DNA of 29,593 nucleotides from CAZGDV01 sp964524995 (lineage in GTDB: Bacteria > Chloroflexota > Dehalococcoidia > SZUA-161): the NCBI GenBank assembly GCA_964524995.1, contig CAZGDV010000025.1, positions 1 to 29,593 on the forward strand, written 5' to 3'. A program made the translations under genes and the position numbers. The notes below the pieces were generated by a model that worked only from the letters and a program-made list of their open reading frames with translations, did not search any database and was not told the origin of the DNA. Of this stretch, positions 1 through 8,155 are shown in pieces (the first letter of the stretch is position 1; each line of letters starts with the position of its first letter).

Positions 1-27
1 GAGGCAACAACACCCGTTCGGTAACAG

Positions 28-55
28 TTTCTATTGACGCAATACGGTATGTCAA
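28..55 (-). promoter_or_regulatory. Possible outward promoter downstream of clpC
   Basis: On the minus strand TTGACA (55-50) is followed after 16 nt by TAGAAA (33-28). An inverted repeat ATTGAC/GTCAAT (33-38 and 51-56) frames the spacer, as an operator might. It would read out of the window into an unseen gene. The -10 is only a partial match, so this is tentative. Confidence 0.35.
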
Positions 56-125
56 TTAGCTTGGGAAAGGGGCAAGCGGGCTCTGGGGGTATCAGGGGGG
101 CGGTTGTAGCCGCACCTCAGGCGGA

Positions 126-2546
126 CTACTGAGTGCTGAAGACCAGCCCATCAGGGCTGAGGTCCACCTTGACCTGGGCACCCTCGCCGAACTCCCCGAG
201 CAATATCTTCTTGGATAGAGGGTTCTCGACCTCTCGCTGGATAGTACGTCTGAGGGGACGGGCACCGTAGAGGGGATCGAAGCCTTCTCTTGCCAGCCAC
301 CTCTTGGCCTCGTCGGTAAGCACGACGGTTATCTGCCTCTCCTCGAGGCGCTTCTGGATCTCCACCATTAGCAGATCAACGATCTGGCCTATCTGCTCCT
401 CCGTGAGGGGCTGGAAGATGATGATCTCGTCCACCCGGTTGAGGAACTCGGGGCGGAAGGTCTGCTTCAACGCGCTATCGATTGCGCTCTTGAGGCGTTT
501 CTGCTCCGTGGCCGTCTGCGACTCCTGGCGAAAGCCCAGCGAACCACGCTGGAACTCCTGGCTGCCCAGGTTGGATGTCATGATCACAACGGTGTTCTTG
601 AAGTCCACGGTCCTCCCGTGGCCATCGGTCAGCCTCCCATCCTCCATTATCTGGAGCAGGACGTTGAACACGTCAGGGTGGGCCTTCTCCACCTCGTCGA
701 ACAGGATCACCTTGTAGGGTCGGCGCCGGACCGCCTCGGTGAGCTGTCCGCCCTCTTCATAGCCTACGTATCCGGGTGGCGAGCCTATCAGGCGGGACAC
801 GGTATGCTTCTCCATGTACTCGGACATGTCCATGCGGACCATGGCCTCTTCCTCATCGAAGAGGAACTCAGCCAATGCGCGGGCAAGCTCCGTCTTGCCC
901 ACGCCCGTCGGCCCGAGGAAGATGAAGCTGCCGATAGGCCTCTTCGGGTCCTTGAGGCCCGCCCTGGCCCTCCTGATAGCATCGGACACCGCGTCTATGG
1001 CCTCATCCTGCCCCACTACCCTCTTGTGCAGCGACTCCTCCATACTGACAAGCCGCTCAGTCTCCGCCTCCATCATGCGGCTCACAGGTATGCCGGTCCA
1101 CTTGGAAACCAGTTCAGCTATGGTCTCCTCTCCCACCACTTCTTCGATCTTCTGTTCCTTGAGCCATTTCTCCCTGTGTTCCTCGTGGTCCTTCTCAACG
1201 CCGAGTCGTTCGGCCTTCAGGGCGGTCGACTGCTCATAGTCACCACGCTGTGACGCCGCCTCCTCCTCATTCAGGAGACGTTGGATCTCCTTCTCGAGCT
1301 TCTTGACCTCGGGTGGAGCGCTCTCGGCGTCTATCCTGATCTTCGAGGCTGCCTCGTCTATCAGGTCGATGGCCTTGTCCGGCAGGTAGCGATCGGATAT
1401 GTAGCGGTGACTGAGCTTGGCCGCCGAGATCAACGCGGAGTCGTCTATCTGTATCTTGTGATGTGCCTCATACCTGGGCCTCAGACCGCGCAGTATCTCG
1501 ATGGTCTCGTCCACCGCCGGCTCTTCGACATATACGTGCTGGAACCTTCGCTCCAGGGCCCGGTCCTTCTCCACGTACTTTCGATACTCGTCAAGCGTGG
1601 TCGCGCCGACGCACTGGAGCTCGCCTCGGGAGAGAGCGGGCTTGAGCATATTCGATGCGTCGATGGAGCCTTCCGCTGCGCCCGCCCCGACGACGGTATG
1701 CAGTTCGTCTATGAAGAGCACTATCTCGCCCTGGGCACGGCGGATCTCGTCCATGACGGCTTTCAGCCGCTCCTCGAACTCACCTCGGAACTTGCTGCCT
1801 GCTACCAGCGCGCCCATGTCCAGCGCGAGCAGGCGGCGTCCCTTGAGCGCGTTCGGTACATCATCAGCAACGATCTTCTGGGCCAGGCCCTCCGCTATCG
1901 CGGTCTTGCCCACGCCGACCTCACCTATGATCACAGGGTTGTTCTTCGTACGACGCGTGAGCACCTGTATTACGCGCCTGATCTCCTCCTCGCGGCCAAT
2001 GACGGGGTCGAGCTTGCCCTCCCGGGCGAGCTGGGTGAGGTCACGGCTGTACTTCTCGAGGGCGCGGTACTTCGTCTCGGCCCTCGGATCGGTTATTCGC
2101 TGGCCACCGCGAATGGACCGCAGGGCGCTGTATATCTTCTCCTGGTCGACACCGAACTCCTTCAGAACCGTCGTCGACTCGCCGTCGCGCTCCGCCGCAA
2201 TGGCTATCAGGAGGTGCTCGGCACCTACGAACTCGTCCTTGAATCTGTCGGCCTCGCCTGATGCTGTCTGCAGCAGCTTCTCGATGCGTGGTGTGGGATA
2301 TATCTGGCCCCCCTGGTAGGCCACGGTTGGCCCTTTGGACAGTGCTTGCTCGACCTTCTCGCGAACCTGATCCGGGTCCACACCGAGCTCCCTCAGGACC
2401 TCGATTGCCACGCCGCCTTCCTGTTGCAGCAGCGCCAACAGGACATGCTCCACATCCCACTGGTTGTGGCGCAGTCTTCTCACCAGTTCCTGTGAGGTCG
2501 CCAGTACCTCTTGGGCCTGTTCAGTGAATCTCTCGGGTCTCATCAT
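126..2546 (-). CDS. clpC: ClpC-type AAA+ unfoldase, ATP-binding subunit of Clp protease
   Basis: An 806-residue Hsp100 unfoldase that should feed substrates to ClpP in the cytoplasm. An N-terminal double Clp_N domain (about 1-145) precedes two AAA+ modules. The first has Walker A GEVGVGKT (208-215) and Walker B VLFIDE (about 276-281). The second has GPTGVGKT (545-552) and VILFDE (about 613-618). The middle coiled coil (about 405-470) is short and UVR-like, as in ClpC rather than the long M-domain of ClpB. An LGF tripeptide near 670-672, at the ClpP-docking loop position, also favours ClpC. The first Walker A has Val where Pro is usual. The start ATG overlaps the hspR stop by four bases (ATGA), implying translational coupling. 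It is the last gene of dnaJ-hspR-clpC and is probably HspR-regulated. A ClpB label is the alternative but fits less well. Confidence 0.93.
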   Translation of the reverse strand: MMRPERFTEQAQEVLATSQELVRRLRHNQWDVEHVLLALLQQEGGVAIEVLRELGVDPDQVREKVEQALSKGPTVAYQGGQIYPTPRIEKLLQTASGEADRFKDEFVGAEHLLIAIAAERDGESTTVLKEFGVDQEKIYSALRSIRGGQRITDPRAETKYRALEKYSRDLTQLAREGKLDPVIGREEEIRRVIQVLTRRTKNNPVIIGEVGVGKTAIAEGLAQKIVADDVPNALKGRRLLALDMGALVAGSKFRGEFEERLKAVMDEIRRAQGEIVLFIDELHTVVGAGAAEGSIDASNMLKPALSRGELQCVGATTLDEYRKYVEKDRALERRFQHVYVEEPAVDETIEILRGLRPRYEAHHKIQIDDSALISAAKLSHRYISDRYLPDKAIDLIDEAASKIRIDAESAPPEVKKLEKEIQRLLNEEEAASQRGDYEQSTALKAERLGVEKDHEEHREKWLKEQKIEEVVGEETIAELVSKWTGIPVSRMMEAETERLVSMEESLHKRVVGQDEAIDAVSDAIRRARAGLKDPKRPIGSFIFLGPTGVGKTELARALAEFLFDEEEAMVRMDMSEYMEKHTVSRLIGSPPGYVGYEEGGQLTEAVRRRPYKVILFDEVEKAHPDVFNVLLQIMEDGRLTDGHGRTVDFKNTVVIMTSNLGSQEFQRGSLGFRQESQTATEQKRLKSAIDSALKQTFRPEFLNRVDEIIIFQPLTEEQIGQIVDLLMVEIQKRLEERQITVVLTDEAKRWLAREGFDPLYGARPLRRTIQREVENPLSKKILLGEFGEGAQVKVDLSPDGLVFSTQ

Positions 2547-2911
2547 GGGTTCCTGGATCTCCCGCCATCTGCTGTCCCGCCGCCTCGACCGGGCTCGCCG
2601 GGCGCAGACTGCGCAAGCATCCTCACTCTGTGCCTCAACTCCTCCATCTCGCGCTCCATCTCCACCATTCGACCGGCCATCCGTATGATAACCTCTACGC
2701 CTGCCAGGTTGACGCCGAGATCATCCATGAGCGTCTTGATCCGTCGCAGGCGTTCTACGTCTTCCTGGGAGTATAGCCGGCGGTTCCCCCTGGACCGCGA
2801 TGGCGCTACGAGGCCCACACGCTCGTAGTAGCGCAATGTCTGGGCGTGGAGTCCTACCATCCTGGCAGCGACGCTTATTATAAAGCAGGGCTCGGATTCT
2901 TCAAAAGCCAT
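2543..2911 (-). CDS. hspR: HspR-like MerR-family heat-shock repressor
   Basis: A 122-residue MerR-type DNA-binding regulator. The N-terminal winged helix has the HspR signature: a run of IS.AA..G.H.QTLRYYER.GL, then RG..RLYS..D..RL, then a GVNLAGVEVI stretch, followed by a short coiled coil and a Gly-rich tail. Known HspR proteins repress dnaK/clpB-type heat-shock genes, often from inside the operon they control. Here it sits between dnaJ and clpC, which supports that role. A TTG six bases further upstream is in frame, but GGAGGT lies six bases before the ATG at 2911 and directly abuts the TTG, so ATG is preferred. I did not find a convincing full HAIR operator (CTTGAGT-N7-ACTCAAG); only half-site-like CTTGA sequences occur at the promoters. 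Confidence 0.88.
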   Translation of the reverse strand: MAFEESEPCFIISVAARMVGLHAQTLRYYERVGLVAPSRSRGNRRLYSQEDVERLRRIKTLMDDLGVNLAGVEVIIRMAGRMVEMEREMEELRHRVRMLAQSAPGEPGRGGGTADGGRSRNP

Positions 2912-2947
2912 TGTCAACCTCCGGTTCGAACCAACATAGCCGGTAGA

Positions 2948-3943
2948 CTAAGTCCGAATTGATTTGAGCTCCTCGAACAGCTCCTTCTCGCGGCCCGACA
3001 GCTTCGTCGGCAGGACGACGTTCACCTTGACGAACAGATCTCCCTTGCCGCCGCCGCTCATGTGTGGCATACCCTGGCCTGCAAGGCGAAACACCTTGCC
3101 GTTCTGCGTTTCGGGCGGCACCTTGAGGGCCAGCTTCTTCCCCGCGAGTGTGGTCACCTCCAGCTCCGTACCCAGCACTGCATCCACAAGGGGGACTGAC
3201 ATTTCGACGTTGAGGTCATCACCAGTACGTTGGAATCGGGCGTGCGGGCGCACGGAGACCCGGAGATACAGGTCGCCCGCCGGGCCTCCACCGAAGCCCT
3301 TTCCGCCTTTGCCCGCTATCCTCACCCGCGACGCGTCTTTGACGCCGGCGGGGACCTTCACCTCGATGCGCTGAGGACGCAATATCCGCCCGGACCTGCC
3401 GCATTTCGGACAGCCCTCGCCTCTGCAGCTGGGGCAGGCTTCCTCCACCTGGGTCTCCAGCATACGAGTGGTGCCGTGGTAGGCTTCCTCGAGGGTAACC
3501 TCGATCGGGTGCTCGAAGTCCTGACCACGCATCGCCGCGCGGCGTCCCTTCTTCCCGGCGAAGTCACCCAGTATCGAGTCAAACATGCTGCCGAATCCAC
3601 CACCACCCAAGTCCTCGAAATGGAAAGTGGTGCCACCCGGCCCACCCCCGGACGAGAAGTCCCAGTATCCGTGCTGCGAACCACCGGGTTTGGCCCCGGC
3701 CCCGGCGAACTGATCAGCGTATTGCCAGTTCTCCCCGAACTGGTCGTACTTCTTCCGTTTCTCGGGATCGGACAGCACCTCGTGCGCTTCGTTTATTTCC
3801 TTGAACTTGGCCTCGGCGGCCTTGTCACCCGGATTCACGTCGGGGTGATGCTGCCGTGCCAACTTCCGGTAGGCCTGCTTGATCTCCTTCGCAGAGGCTT
3901 TCCTGTCGACCCCGAGGGTCTTGTAATAGTCCTTCCCTGCCAT
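2948..3943 (-). CDS. dnaJ: DnaJ-family co-chaperone with a reduced zinc centre
   Basis: A 331-residue J-domain chaperone that would stimulate DnaK ATPase. The J domain occupies about 1-70 (DYYKTLGV start, HPD motif), followed by a Gly/Phe-rich linker and the two C-terminal beta domains. The cysteine-rich region holds only two CxxC pairs (in CPSC...CPKC), whereas canonical DnaJ has four CxxCxGxG repeats. It is therefore intermediate between DnaJ and CbpA. The open frame extends to 4009, but the region upstream of 3943 contains the -10 and -35 of its own promoter. GGAGGT lies nine bases before the ATG at 3943, and MAGKDYY is the usual DnaJ N-terminus, so 3943 is chosen. No dnaK or grpE lies nearby. 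It is the first gene of the hspR-clpC operon. Confidence 0.9.
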   Translation of the reverse strand: MAGKDYYKTLGVDRKASAKEIKQAYRKLARQHHPDVNPGDKAAEAKFKEINEAHEVLSDPEKRKKYDQFGENWQYADQFAGAGAKPGGSQHGYWDFSSGGGPGGTTFHFEDLGGGGFGSMFDSILGDFAGKKGRRAAMRGQDFEHPIEVTLEEAYHGTTRMLETQVEEACPSCRGEGCPKCGRSGRILRPQRIEVKVPAGVKDASRVRIAGKGGKGFGGGPAGDLYLRVSVRPHARFQRTGDDLNVEMSVPLVDAVLGTELEVTTLAGKKLALKVPPETQNGKVFRLAGQGMPHMSGGGKGDLFVKVNVVLPTKLSGREKELFEELKSIRT

Positions 3944-3974
3944 TTCCTTGTGTACCTCCGGGACCCTGAAGCAT

Positions 3975-4002
3975 ATTATAACTGCTAACAACAGCTTGTC
4001 AA
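3975..4002 (-). promoter_or_regulatory. Promoter of dnaJ-hspR-clpC
   Basis: TTGACA (4002-3997), 16-nt spacer and TATAAT (3980-3975) on the minus strand, a full sigma-70 consensus. Transcription would start near 3968, about 25 nt before the dnaJ ATG. The -35 lies inside CTTGTCAAG (3995-4003, plus strand), a short palindrome that could be part of a repressor site. Confidence 0.85.
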
Positions 4003-4066
4003 GTGACATAACGCACCATGCCCATACATATCCATAATCTTATATGAGCTGATAGTGGAAAAAGAC

Positions 4067-4095
4067 TTGACAACATAATATCAACATGTTAGAAT
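4067..4095 (+). promoter_or_regulatory. Promoter of hsp20
   Basis: TTGACA (4067-4072), 17-nt spacer, TAGAAT (4090-4095). The 9-mer ACTTGACAA at the -35 is shared with the divergent dnaJ promoter. TTGA (4067-4070) and TCAA (4081-4084) form an imperfect inverted pair, spaced one base shorter than in the HAIR consensus. HspR control is plausible but unproven. Confidence 0.8.
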
Positions 4096-4170
4096 GACGC
4101 TGGCGAAAGGGGCCCAAACAGCACACCGATCAACAACAGCTAGGAATCAAAGCAGAAAGGAGGCAATATC

Positions 4171-4644
4171 ATGGAACTGGTTAGATGGCAGCCGCTGTCC
4201 GACATGGTCAGCCTGAGGGAGGCGATGGATCGCCTTTTCGAGGAGCGGTTCGCTTGGCCCGCTCATACGGCGATGCATGGCTTCGAAACACTGGGGTTAC
4301 CCATCGACATGTACCAGACCGATGAGGCCGTGGTGGTCAAGGCCACCGTACCGGGCGTGAAGCCGGATGAGATCGACATCTCCATCACGGGGGATACGTT
4401 GACCATCAAGGGAGAGACCAAGGCCGAGGAAAAGGTCGAGAAGGAGAACTACTTCCGCCGGGAGAGGAGATATGGTACTTTCACCCGTACGGTAGTCCTT
4501 CCCGATGCCGTTGAGACCGACAAGGCGGAAGCAGCCTTCGAGGATGGTGTGCTGACCCTGACGATTCCCAAGGCCGAGGAGATCAAACCCAAGCAGATCA
4601 AGGTGAAGCCCAAGACGGCCATCGAAGGCGAGAAGAAGAAATAG
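4171..4644 (+). CDS. Hsp20/alpha-crystallin family small heat-shock protein
   Basis: A 157-residue ATP-independent holdase that binds unfolding proteins in the cytoplasm. The N-terminal arm (MELVRWQPLSDM, then a REAMDRLF helix) leads into an alpha-crystallin domain (about 45-140) with P.DMYQTDEAVVVKATVPGVKPDEIDI and the closing A.FEDGVLTLTIPKAE. A Lys-rich tail follows, with an I-K-V motif. AGGAGG (4158-4163) lies seven bases before the ATG. It is divergent from dnaJ-hspR-clpC, has its own promoter and is followed by a GC-rich hairpin, so it is probably monocistronic. Family assignment is firm; client range cannot be read from sequence. Confidence 0.93.
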   Translation: MELVRWQPLSDMVSLREAMDRLFEERFAWPAHTAMHGFETLGLPIDMYQTDEAVVVKATVPGVKPDEIDISITGDTLTIKGETKAEEKVEKENYFRRERRYGTFTRTVVLPDAVETDKAEAAFEDGVLTLTIPKAEEIKPKQIKVKPKTAIEGEKKK

Positions 4645-4668
4645 GCTCGGCCTATCGGAGCTGAGAGA

Positions 4669-4693
4669 GGGGCCGGTCCCACGGGCCGGCCCC
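4669..4693 (+). terminator. GC-rich hairpin after hsp20
   Basis: GGGGCCGG (4669-4676) and CCGGCCCC (4686-4693) form a perfect 8-bp stem with a 9-nt loop, 24 nt after the hsp20 stop. It is followed by TTCGTCAT rather than a U-tract, so termination may be partial or factor-assisted. Confidence 0.6.
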
Positions 4694-4844
4694 TTCGTCA
4701 TATCTCCAGTCTGCTAGGAATGCCAGGATGGTGCCTATCTCGTCCGAGTGGGTGGGCTTCGTTCGCTATTCTACACCAAGTTTGCGGCCGTGAGCCGAGC
4801 GGAGACCGGGCAGATTCGAGGGATGTCTGGGCAAGTACACTCCC

Positions 4845-4874
4845 TTGACTGACTGAATGAGGCGACCCTATAAT
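4845..4874 (+). promoter_or_regulatory. Promoter of the mtaB gene cluster
   Basis: TTGACT (4845-4850), 18-nt spacer and TATAAT (4869-4874), with AGGAGGA (4893-4899) and the mtaB start following. The rest of the 262-bp gap between hsp20 and mtaB holds the hsp20 hairpin and no gene I can support. Confidence 0.78.
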
Positions 4875-4906
4875 AGGCCAAGGGAGATACGCAGGAGGAA
4901 GCCGCG

Positions 4907-6199
4907 TTGCCAGACGAGGAGGGGTGGTCAAGCCTGGGTAGAGTGTCTCTCCAGAGCGCAGGCTGCAAGCTGAACCAAGCGGAGACGGAAACCCTAGCCC
5001 GCAGCTTTCAACACGCCGGTTACCAGGTCGTTACCCCGGAGGACCCCGCCGACATCTGCCTGCTCAACACTTGCACTGTGACTCACACTGCGGACCGCAA
5101 GTGCCGCAACATGCTCCGTCAAGCGCGTCGTCGCAATCCAAACGCTCTCGTCGTGGCAGTCGGCTGCTATGTGCAGAGGGCCAGGGACGTGCTGGAGAAC
5201 ATGGACGAGGTGGACTTGGTCATCGACAATGGGGCCAAGGAGCGTACTCTCGATGTTCTCTGCTCCAGCGTCGCCGGGTTCAAGCGCGCGCAGCCTGCGA
5301 GGTCTGCCGGCAGGCCGTCTTCGCGTACACGCGCCTTTGTCAAGATACAGGAGGGCTGTGACCATAACTGTGCATTTTGCATAGTGCCTTCGGTGCGTGG
5401 ATCGGAGCGCAGCAGGCCCGAAAACGACGTAATGTCGGAGGTCATTTCCAGGGTCGGAGAGGGATACAAGGAGATCGTTCTTACCGGCACCAGAATCGGC
5501 CGCTACAACCGGAATGGGGGGCTGTCCGGTCTGGTCCGGTGCATACTGGCGGAGGTCGACTTGCCGAGATTGCGCCTGTCGTCCCTGGAGCCCGGTGATG
5601 TGACTCCCGAGCTGCTCCGGCTGTGGGAGGACGGACGCCTCTGCCCGCATATCCACATGTCGCTACAGAGCGGCAGCGATACGGTTCTGGAGCGAATGGG
5701 CCGGGGTTACTCGATCGGGCAATACAGGACAGCCGTTGAGCTGGCGCGGCAGGCTGTTCCGGACCTGGCCCTGACGACGGACGTCATCGTGGGCTTCCCG
5801 GGCGAAAGCGAAGCGCAATTCGAGGAGACCCGCGATTTCTGCCAGAGGATGGGGTTTGCCCGAATGCATGTTTTCCCCTACTCACCGAGGCCCGGAACGG
5901 CGGCCGCAGCGTACTCCGGCCATCTGGCTACCGGGGAGATCAGGAAGCGCAGCCAGGCAATGCTGCGGCTGGCGTGTGAGAGTGCCCGCGAATTCCGCGA
6001 GTCCTTCGTAGGTCGCAGGTCACGCGTTCTTCTGGAGGAGAGAAGGGGAACGCTCTGGTCTGGGCTGACCGACAACTACCTCAGAGTGTACCTTGGCAGC
6101 CGGGAGCCATTGGCCAACAGTGTCCGCGAAGTCGATATCGTGGGCGTCCACGATGGGGGCCTCACGGGGCGACTGGTGACCCAATTACAGGGCTCCTGA
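4907..6199 (+). CDS. mtaB: tRNA t6A37 methylthiotransferase MtaB
   Basis: A 430-residue radical-SAM methylthiotransferase, expected to convert t6A37 to ms2t6A37 in ANN-decoding tRNAs. The N-terminal UPF0004 domain carries the auxiliary cluster cysteines C20 (GCKLNQAET), C56 (NTCTVT) and C87 (VGCY). The radical-SAM CxxxCxxC is C151, C155 and C158 (GCDHNCAFC). A TRAM-like C-terminal segment occupies about 365-430. GCKLNQ near the N-terminus is typical of MtaB as opposed to MiaB or RimO. The start is TTG, seven bases after AGGAGGA; no early in-frame ATG is available. It is the first gene of a plus-strand run. TrmO elsewhere in the window (28610-29074) acts on the same t6A37 nucleotide, through N6 methylation. 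Confidence 0.92.
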   Translation: MPDEEGWSSLGRVSLQSAGCKLNQAETETLARSFQHAGYQVVTPEDPADICLLNTCTVTHTADRKCRNMLRQARRRNPNALVVAVGCYVQRARDVLENMDEVDLVIDNGAKERTLDVLCSSVAGFKRAQPARSAGRPSSRTRAFVKIQEGCDHNCAFCIVPSVRGSERSRPENDVMSEVISRVGEGYKEIVLTGTRIGRYNRNGGLSGLVRCILAEVDLPRLRLSSLEPGDVTPELLRLWEDGRLCPHIHMSLQSGSDTVLERMGRGYSIGQYRTAVELARQAVPDLALTTDVIVGFPGESEAQFEETRDFCQRMGFARMHVFPYSPRPGTAAAAYSGHLATGEIRKRSQAMLRLACESAREFRESFVGRRSRVLLEERRGTLWSGLTDNYLRVYLGSREPLANSVREVDIVGVHDGGLTGRLVTQLQGS

Positions 6200-6219
6200 G
6201 GCACAAGGGGGTTGTGACT

Positions 6220-7479
6220 ATGGCAGGTTCGGATATCGCATATCTGATTCTCTTTTTCGTCTGCTTGCTGCTGTCGGGCTTCTTCTCGAGCTCCGAGGTG
6301 GCCTTCATCTCGCTGCAGAAGCTGCGTCTGAGGCACCTGGCGGACACCGAGGGGGGCGCGGCCAGGGAAGTGGCCGCGTTGACGGAAAAGCCAGAGCGGT
6401 TGTTGACGACCATTCTGCTCGGGAACAATCTGGTGAATACTGCCGCCGCCGCTCTCGCGACCGCCCTGGCGACGTCATTGCTGACCAGTGAAGGCTATGC
6501 AGTCCTCGCAGCGACCGGGGGCGTCACCGTCCTGCTGCTGGTATTCGGTGAGGTGTTCCCCAAGACGGTCGCGACCAGGTACGGCGAACGCATGGCCATG
6601 GTCTACGCTACGCCCATGAAGGTGTTGATAATGACTCTGGCCCCAATTGCCACCGTCTTCGTATGGATCGCCGACAAGCTGGCGAGCGGGTTGGGAGCCT
6701 CGGCGGAACCGCGAGTCCTTGTCAGCGAGGACGAGATTCGGACCGCCGTGTCCGTGGGTGCCGAGGAGGGTACGCTCGTGGTCTCCGAGGCGGAGATGGT
6801 GGAGCGGGTATTCCGCTTCGGGGACAGGCAGGTTGTCGAGGTAATGACGCCCAGGACCGACATAAAATGGATCGAGAAGGGCACGACGTTGCCCGAGTTC
6901 CTGACCAGCTATGCCGAGCGCCCGCACTCGCGCTTCCCGGTCTATGAGGATACGATAGACAACGTTATTGGCGTCCTCTGGATAAAGGACGTCCTCATGG
7001 CGCAGGCGAAGGGTAAGATCGACTCGGACGGCCCGGTGGACGATCTGGCCCGTCCTACGTACTTCGTGCCGGAGAGCAAGCCTGTGGCCGAGCTGTTCGC
7101 CGAGCTGCAGGAGAGTGGGAACCAGCTGGCCATGGTCGTCGATGAGTTTGGCGGGACGGCTGGGCTGGTTACTTTGGAGCAGTTACTGGAGGAGATAGTC
7201 GGTGAGTTCGGCGACGAGCTGGCAAGGGTCGGGAAGAGCTTCGAGACAATCGACGAGAACAACGTGCAGATCGACGCCGGGATGCGTGTGGACGAGGCGA
7301 ACGAGAAGCTTGCCCTCGACCTGCCCGACGGCGAGTACGAGACGGTGGCCGGATTCGTCCTCAGCCAGCTGGGGCACATACCCAAGGAGGGTGAACAGCT
7401 GGTGCACAACAACCTCAGGATGGTGATAACGGAGATGAAGGGGGTCAAGATCGAGAAGATCCTGATCACCAGGGAGTAG
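6220..7479 (+). CDS. CNNM/CorC (HlyC) family membrane protein with paired CBS domains
   Basis: A 419-residue integral membrane protein. Three or four transmembrane segments in a DUF21/CNNM domain (about 1-190; start LILFFVCLLLSGFFSSSEVAF, with the family motif GEVFPKT) precede a CBS pair (about 205-330, MTPR start and DEFGGTAGLVTLEQLLEEIVGEF). A small CorC_HlyC C-terminal domain ends the protein. Related proteins take part in Mg2+ or Co2+ export; some were historically labelled hemolysins. The substrate here is an inference. A GTG at 6214 is in frame, but AAGGGGG (6205-6211) is eight bases from the ATG at 6220 and only two from the GTG, so 6220 is chosen. It follows mtaB by about 20 nt and precedes the next gene by one base, so it is probably co-transcribed. 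Confidence 0.88.
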   Translation: MAGSDIAYLILFFVCLLLSGFFSSSEVAFISLQKLRLRHLADTEGGAAREVAALTEKPERLLTTILLGNNLVNTAAAALATALATSLLTSEGYAVLAATGGVTVLLLVFGEVFPKTVATRYGERMAMVYATPMKVLIMTLAPIATVFVWIADKLASGLGASAEPRVLVSEDEIRTAVSVGAEEGTLVVSEAEMVERVFRFGDRQVVEVMTPRTDIKWIEKGTTLPEFLTSYAERPHSRFPVYEDTIDNVIGVLWIKDVLMAQAKGKIDSDGPVDDLARPTYFVPESKPVAELFAELQESGNQLAMVVDEFGGTAGLVTLEQLLEEIVGEFGDELARVGKSFETIDENNVQIDAGMRVDEANEKLALDLPDGEYETVAGFVLSQLGHIPKEGEQLVHNNLRMVITEMKGVKIEKILITRE

Positions 7480-7480
7480 G

Positions 7481-8146
7481 ATGCAGCGTCTTCGTGTCAA
7501 GTTCCGAAGGGGCGAGGAGGTCAAGTACATAACGCATCTGGACCTGATGCGGCTTTGGCACCGCGCCATGCGCCGCGCGGGCATCCCGCTCATGTACTCA
7601 CAGGGATACAGCCCCCACCCGCGACTGTCCTTGGCGGCCCCTCTGGCCATCGGAACGACCAGCGATAGCGAGCTCATGGACGTCTCGCTCGAGAGAAGGG
7701 TTTCGCCGCACCACTTCACGAAGACCATCAGCGCCCAGCTGCCGAAAGGTGTGGACATAGCGGAGGTCGTGGAGATAAGCCCCGTCGTGCCCTCGCTCCA
7801 GAGTCAGGTGCGCTCCGCCGAGTGCGTTGTCACGCTGGAGACGGACAGGCCCCGGGACGAGGTGGAGGATGCTATCGAGGGCCTTCTTGCGAAGGAGGAA
7901 CTGCCCTGGCAGCACGCTCGGGATACGGGGATACGAAAGTACGATCTCAGGGCGCTGATAGATGATCTCTGGCTGATCGACATGCAGCCACTGTGCAGGC
8001 TGGGGATGCTGCTCCGCTGTGACAACAAGGGTACAGGCAGGCCTGAGCAGGTTGCCCTGGCGCTCGGGTTCGACGAGCCTCCTACCTCAATCCATCGCAC
8101 CAGGCTCATACTGGCCCGGCCGGACAAGGCTGGTTACCATAGATAG
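7481..8146 (+). CDS. Stand-alone DUF2344 (TIGR03936-type) protein
   Basis: A 221-residue protein of the family usually described as radical-SAM-linked. The conserved start is RLRVKFRRGEEVKYITHLDLMRLWHRAMRRAGIPLMYSQGYSPHPRLSLAAPLAIG. In many bacteria this domain is fused to, or encoded beside, a B12-binding radical-SAM protein, often near rplU/rpmA. Here it is alone, two genes after the radical-SAM enzyme MtaB and about 3.5 kb before rplU. No catalytic motif is visible, and the molecular role of the family is unknown to me; a tRNA or ribosome-related job is only suggested by context. The ATG lies one base after the previous stop, which argues for translational coupling. Confidence 0.82.
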   Translation: MQRLRVKFRRGEEVKYITHLDLMRLWHRAMRRAGIPLMYSQGYSPHPRLSLAAPLAIGTTSDSELMDVSLERRVSPHHFTKTISAQLPKGVDIAEVVEISPVVPSLQSQVRSAECVVTLETDRPRDEVEDAIEGLLAKEELPWQHARDTGIRKYDLRALIDDLWLIDMQPLCRLGMLLRCDNKGTGRPEQVALALGFDEPPTSIHRTRLILARPDKAGYHR

Positions 8147-8155
8147 GCCGATTCG

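Noticed and set aside
2041..2460. Long open frames antisense or shifted within clpC, for example 1281-2261 on the plus strand
   Set aside because: They lie entirely inside a well-conserved gene, have no ribosome-binding sites and encode Arg/Pro/Ser-rich chains typical of GC-rich shadow frames.
3944..4009. N-terminal extension of dnaJ to 4009 with a hydrophobic, signal-like segment
   Set aside because: The extension encodes the promoter of dnaJ itself (TATAAT and TTGACA), and a good ribosome-binding site precedes the ATG at 3943.
3975..4100. CIRCE element (TTAGCACTC-N9-GAGTGCTAA) at the heat-shock promoters
   Set aside because: Only a TTAGCAGTT half-like string occurs, without the inverted partner.
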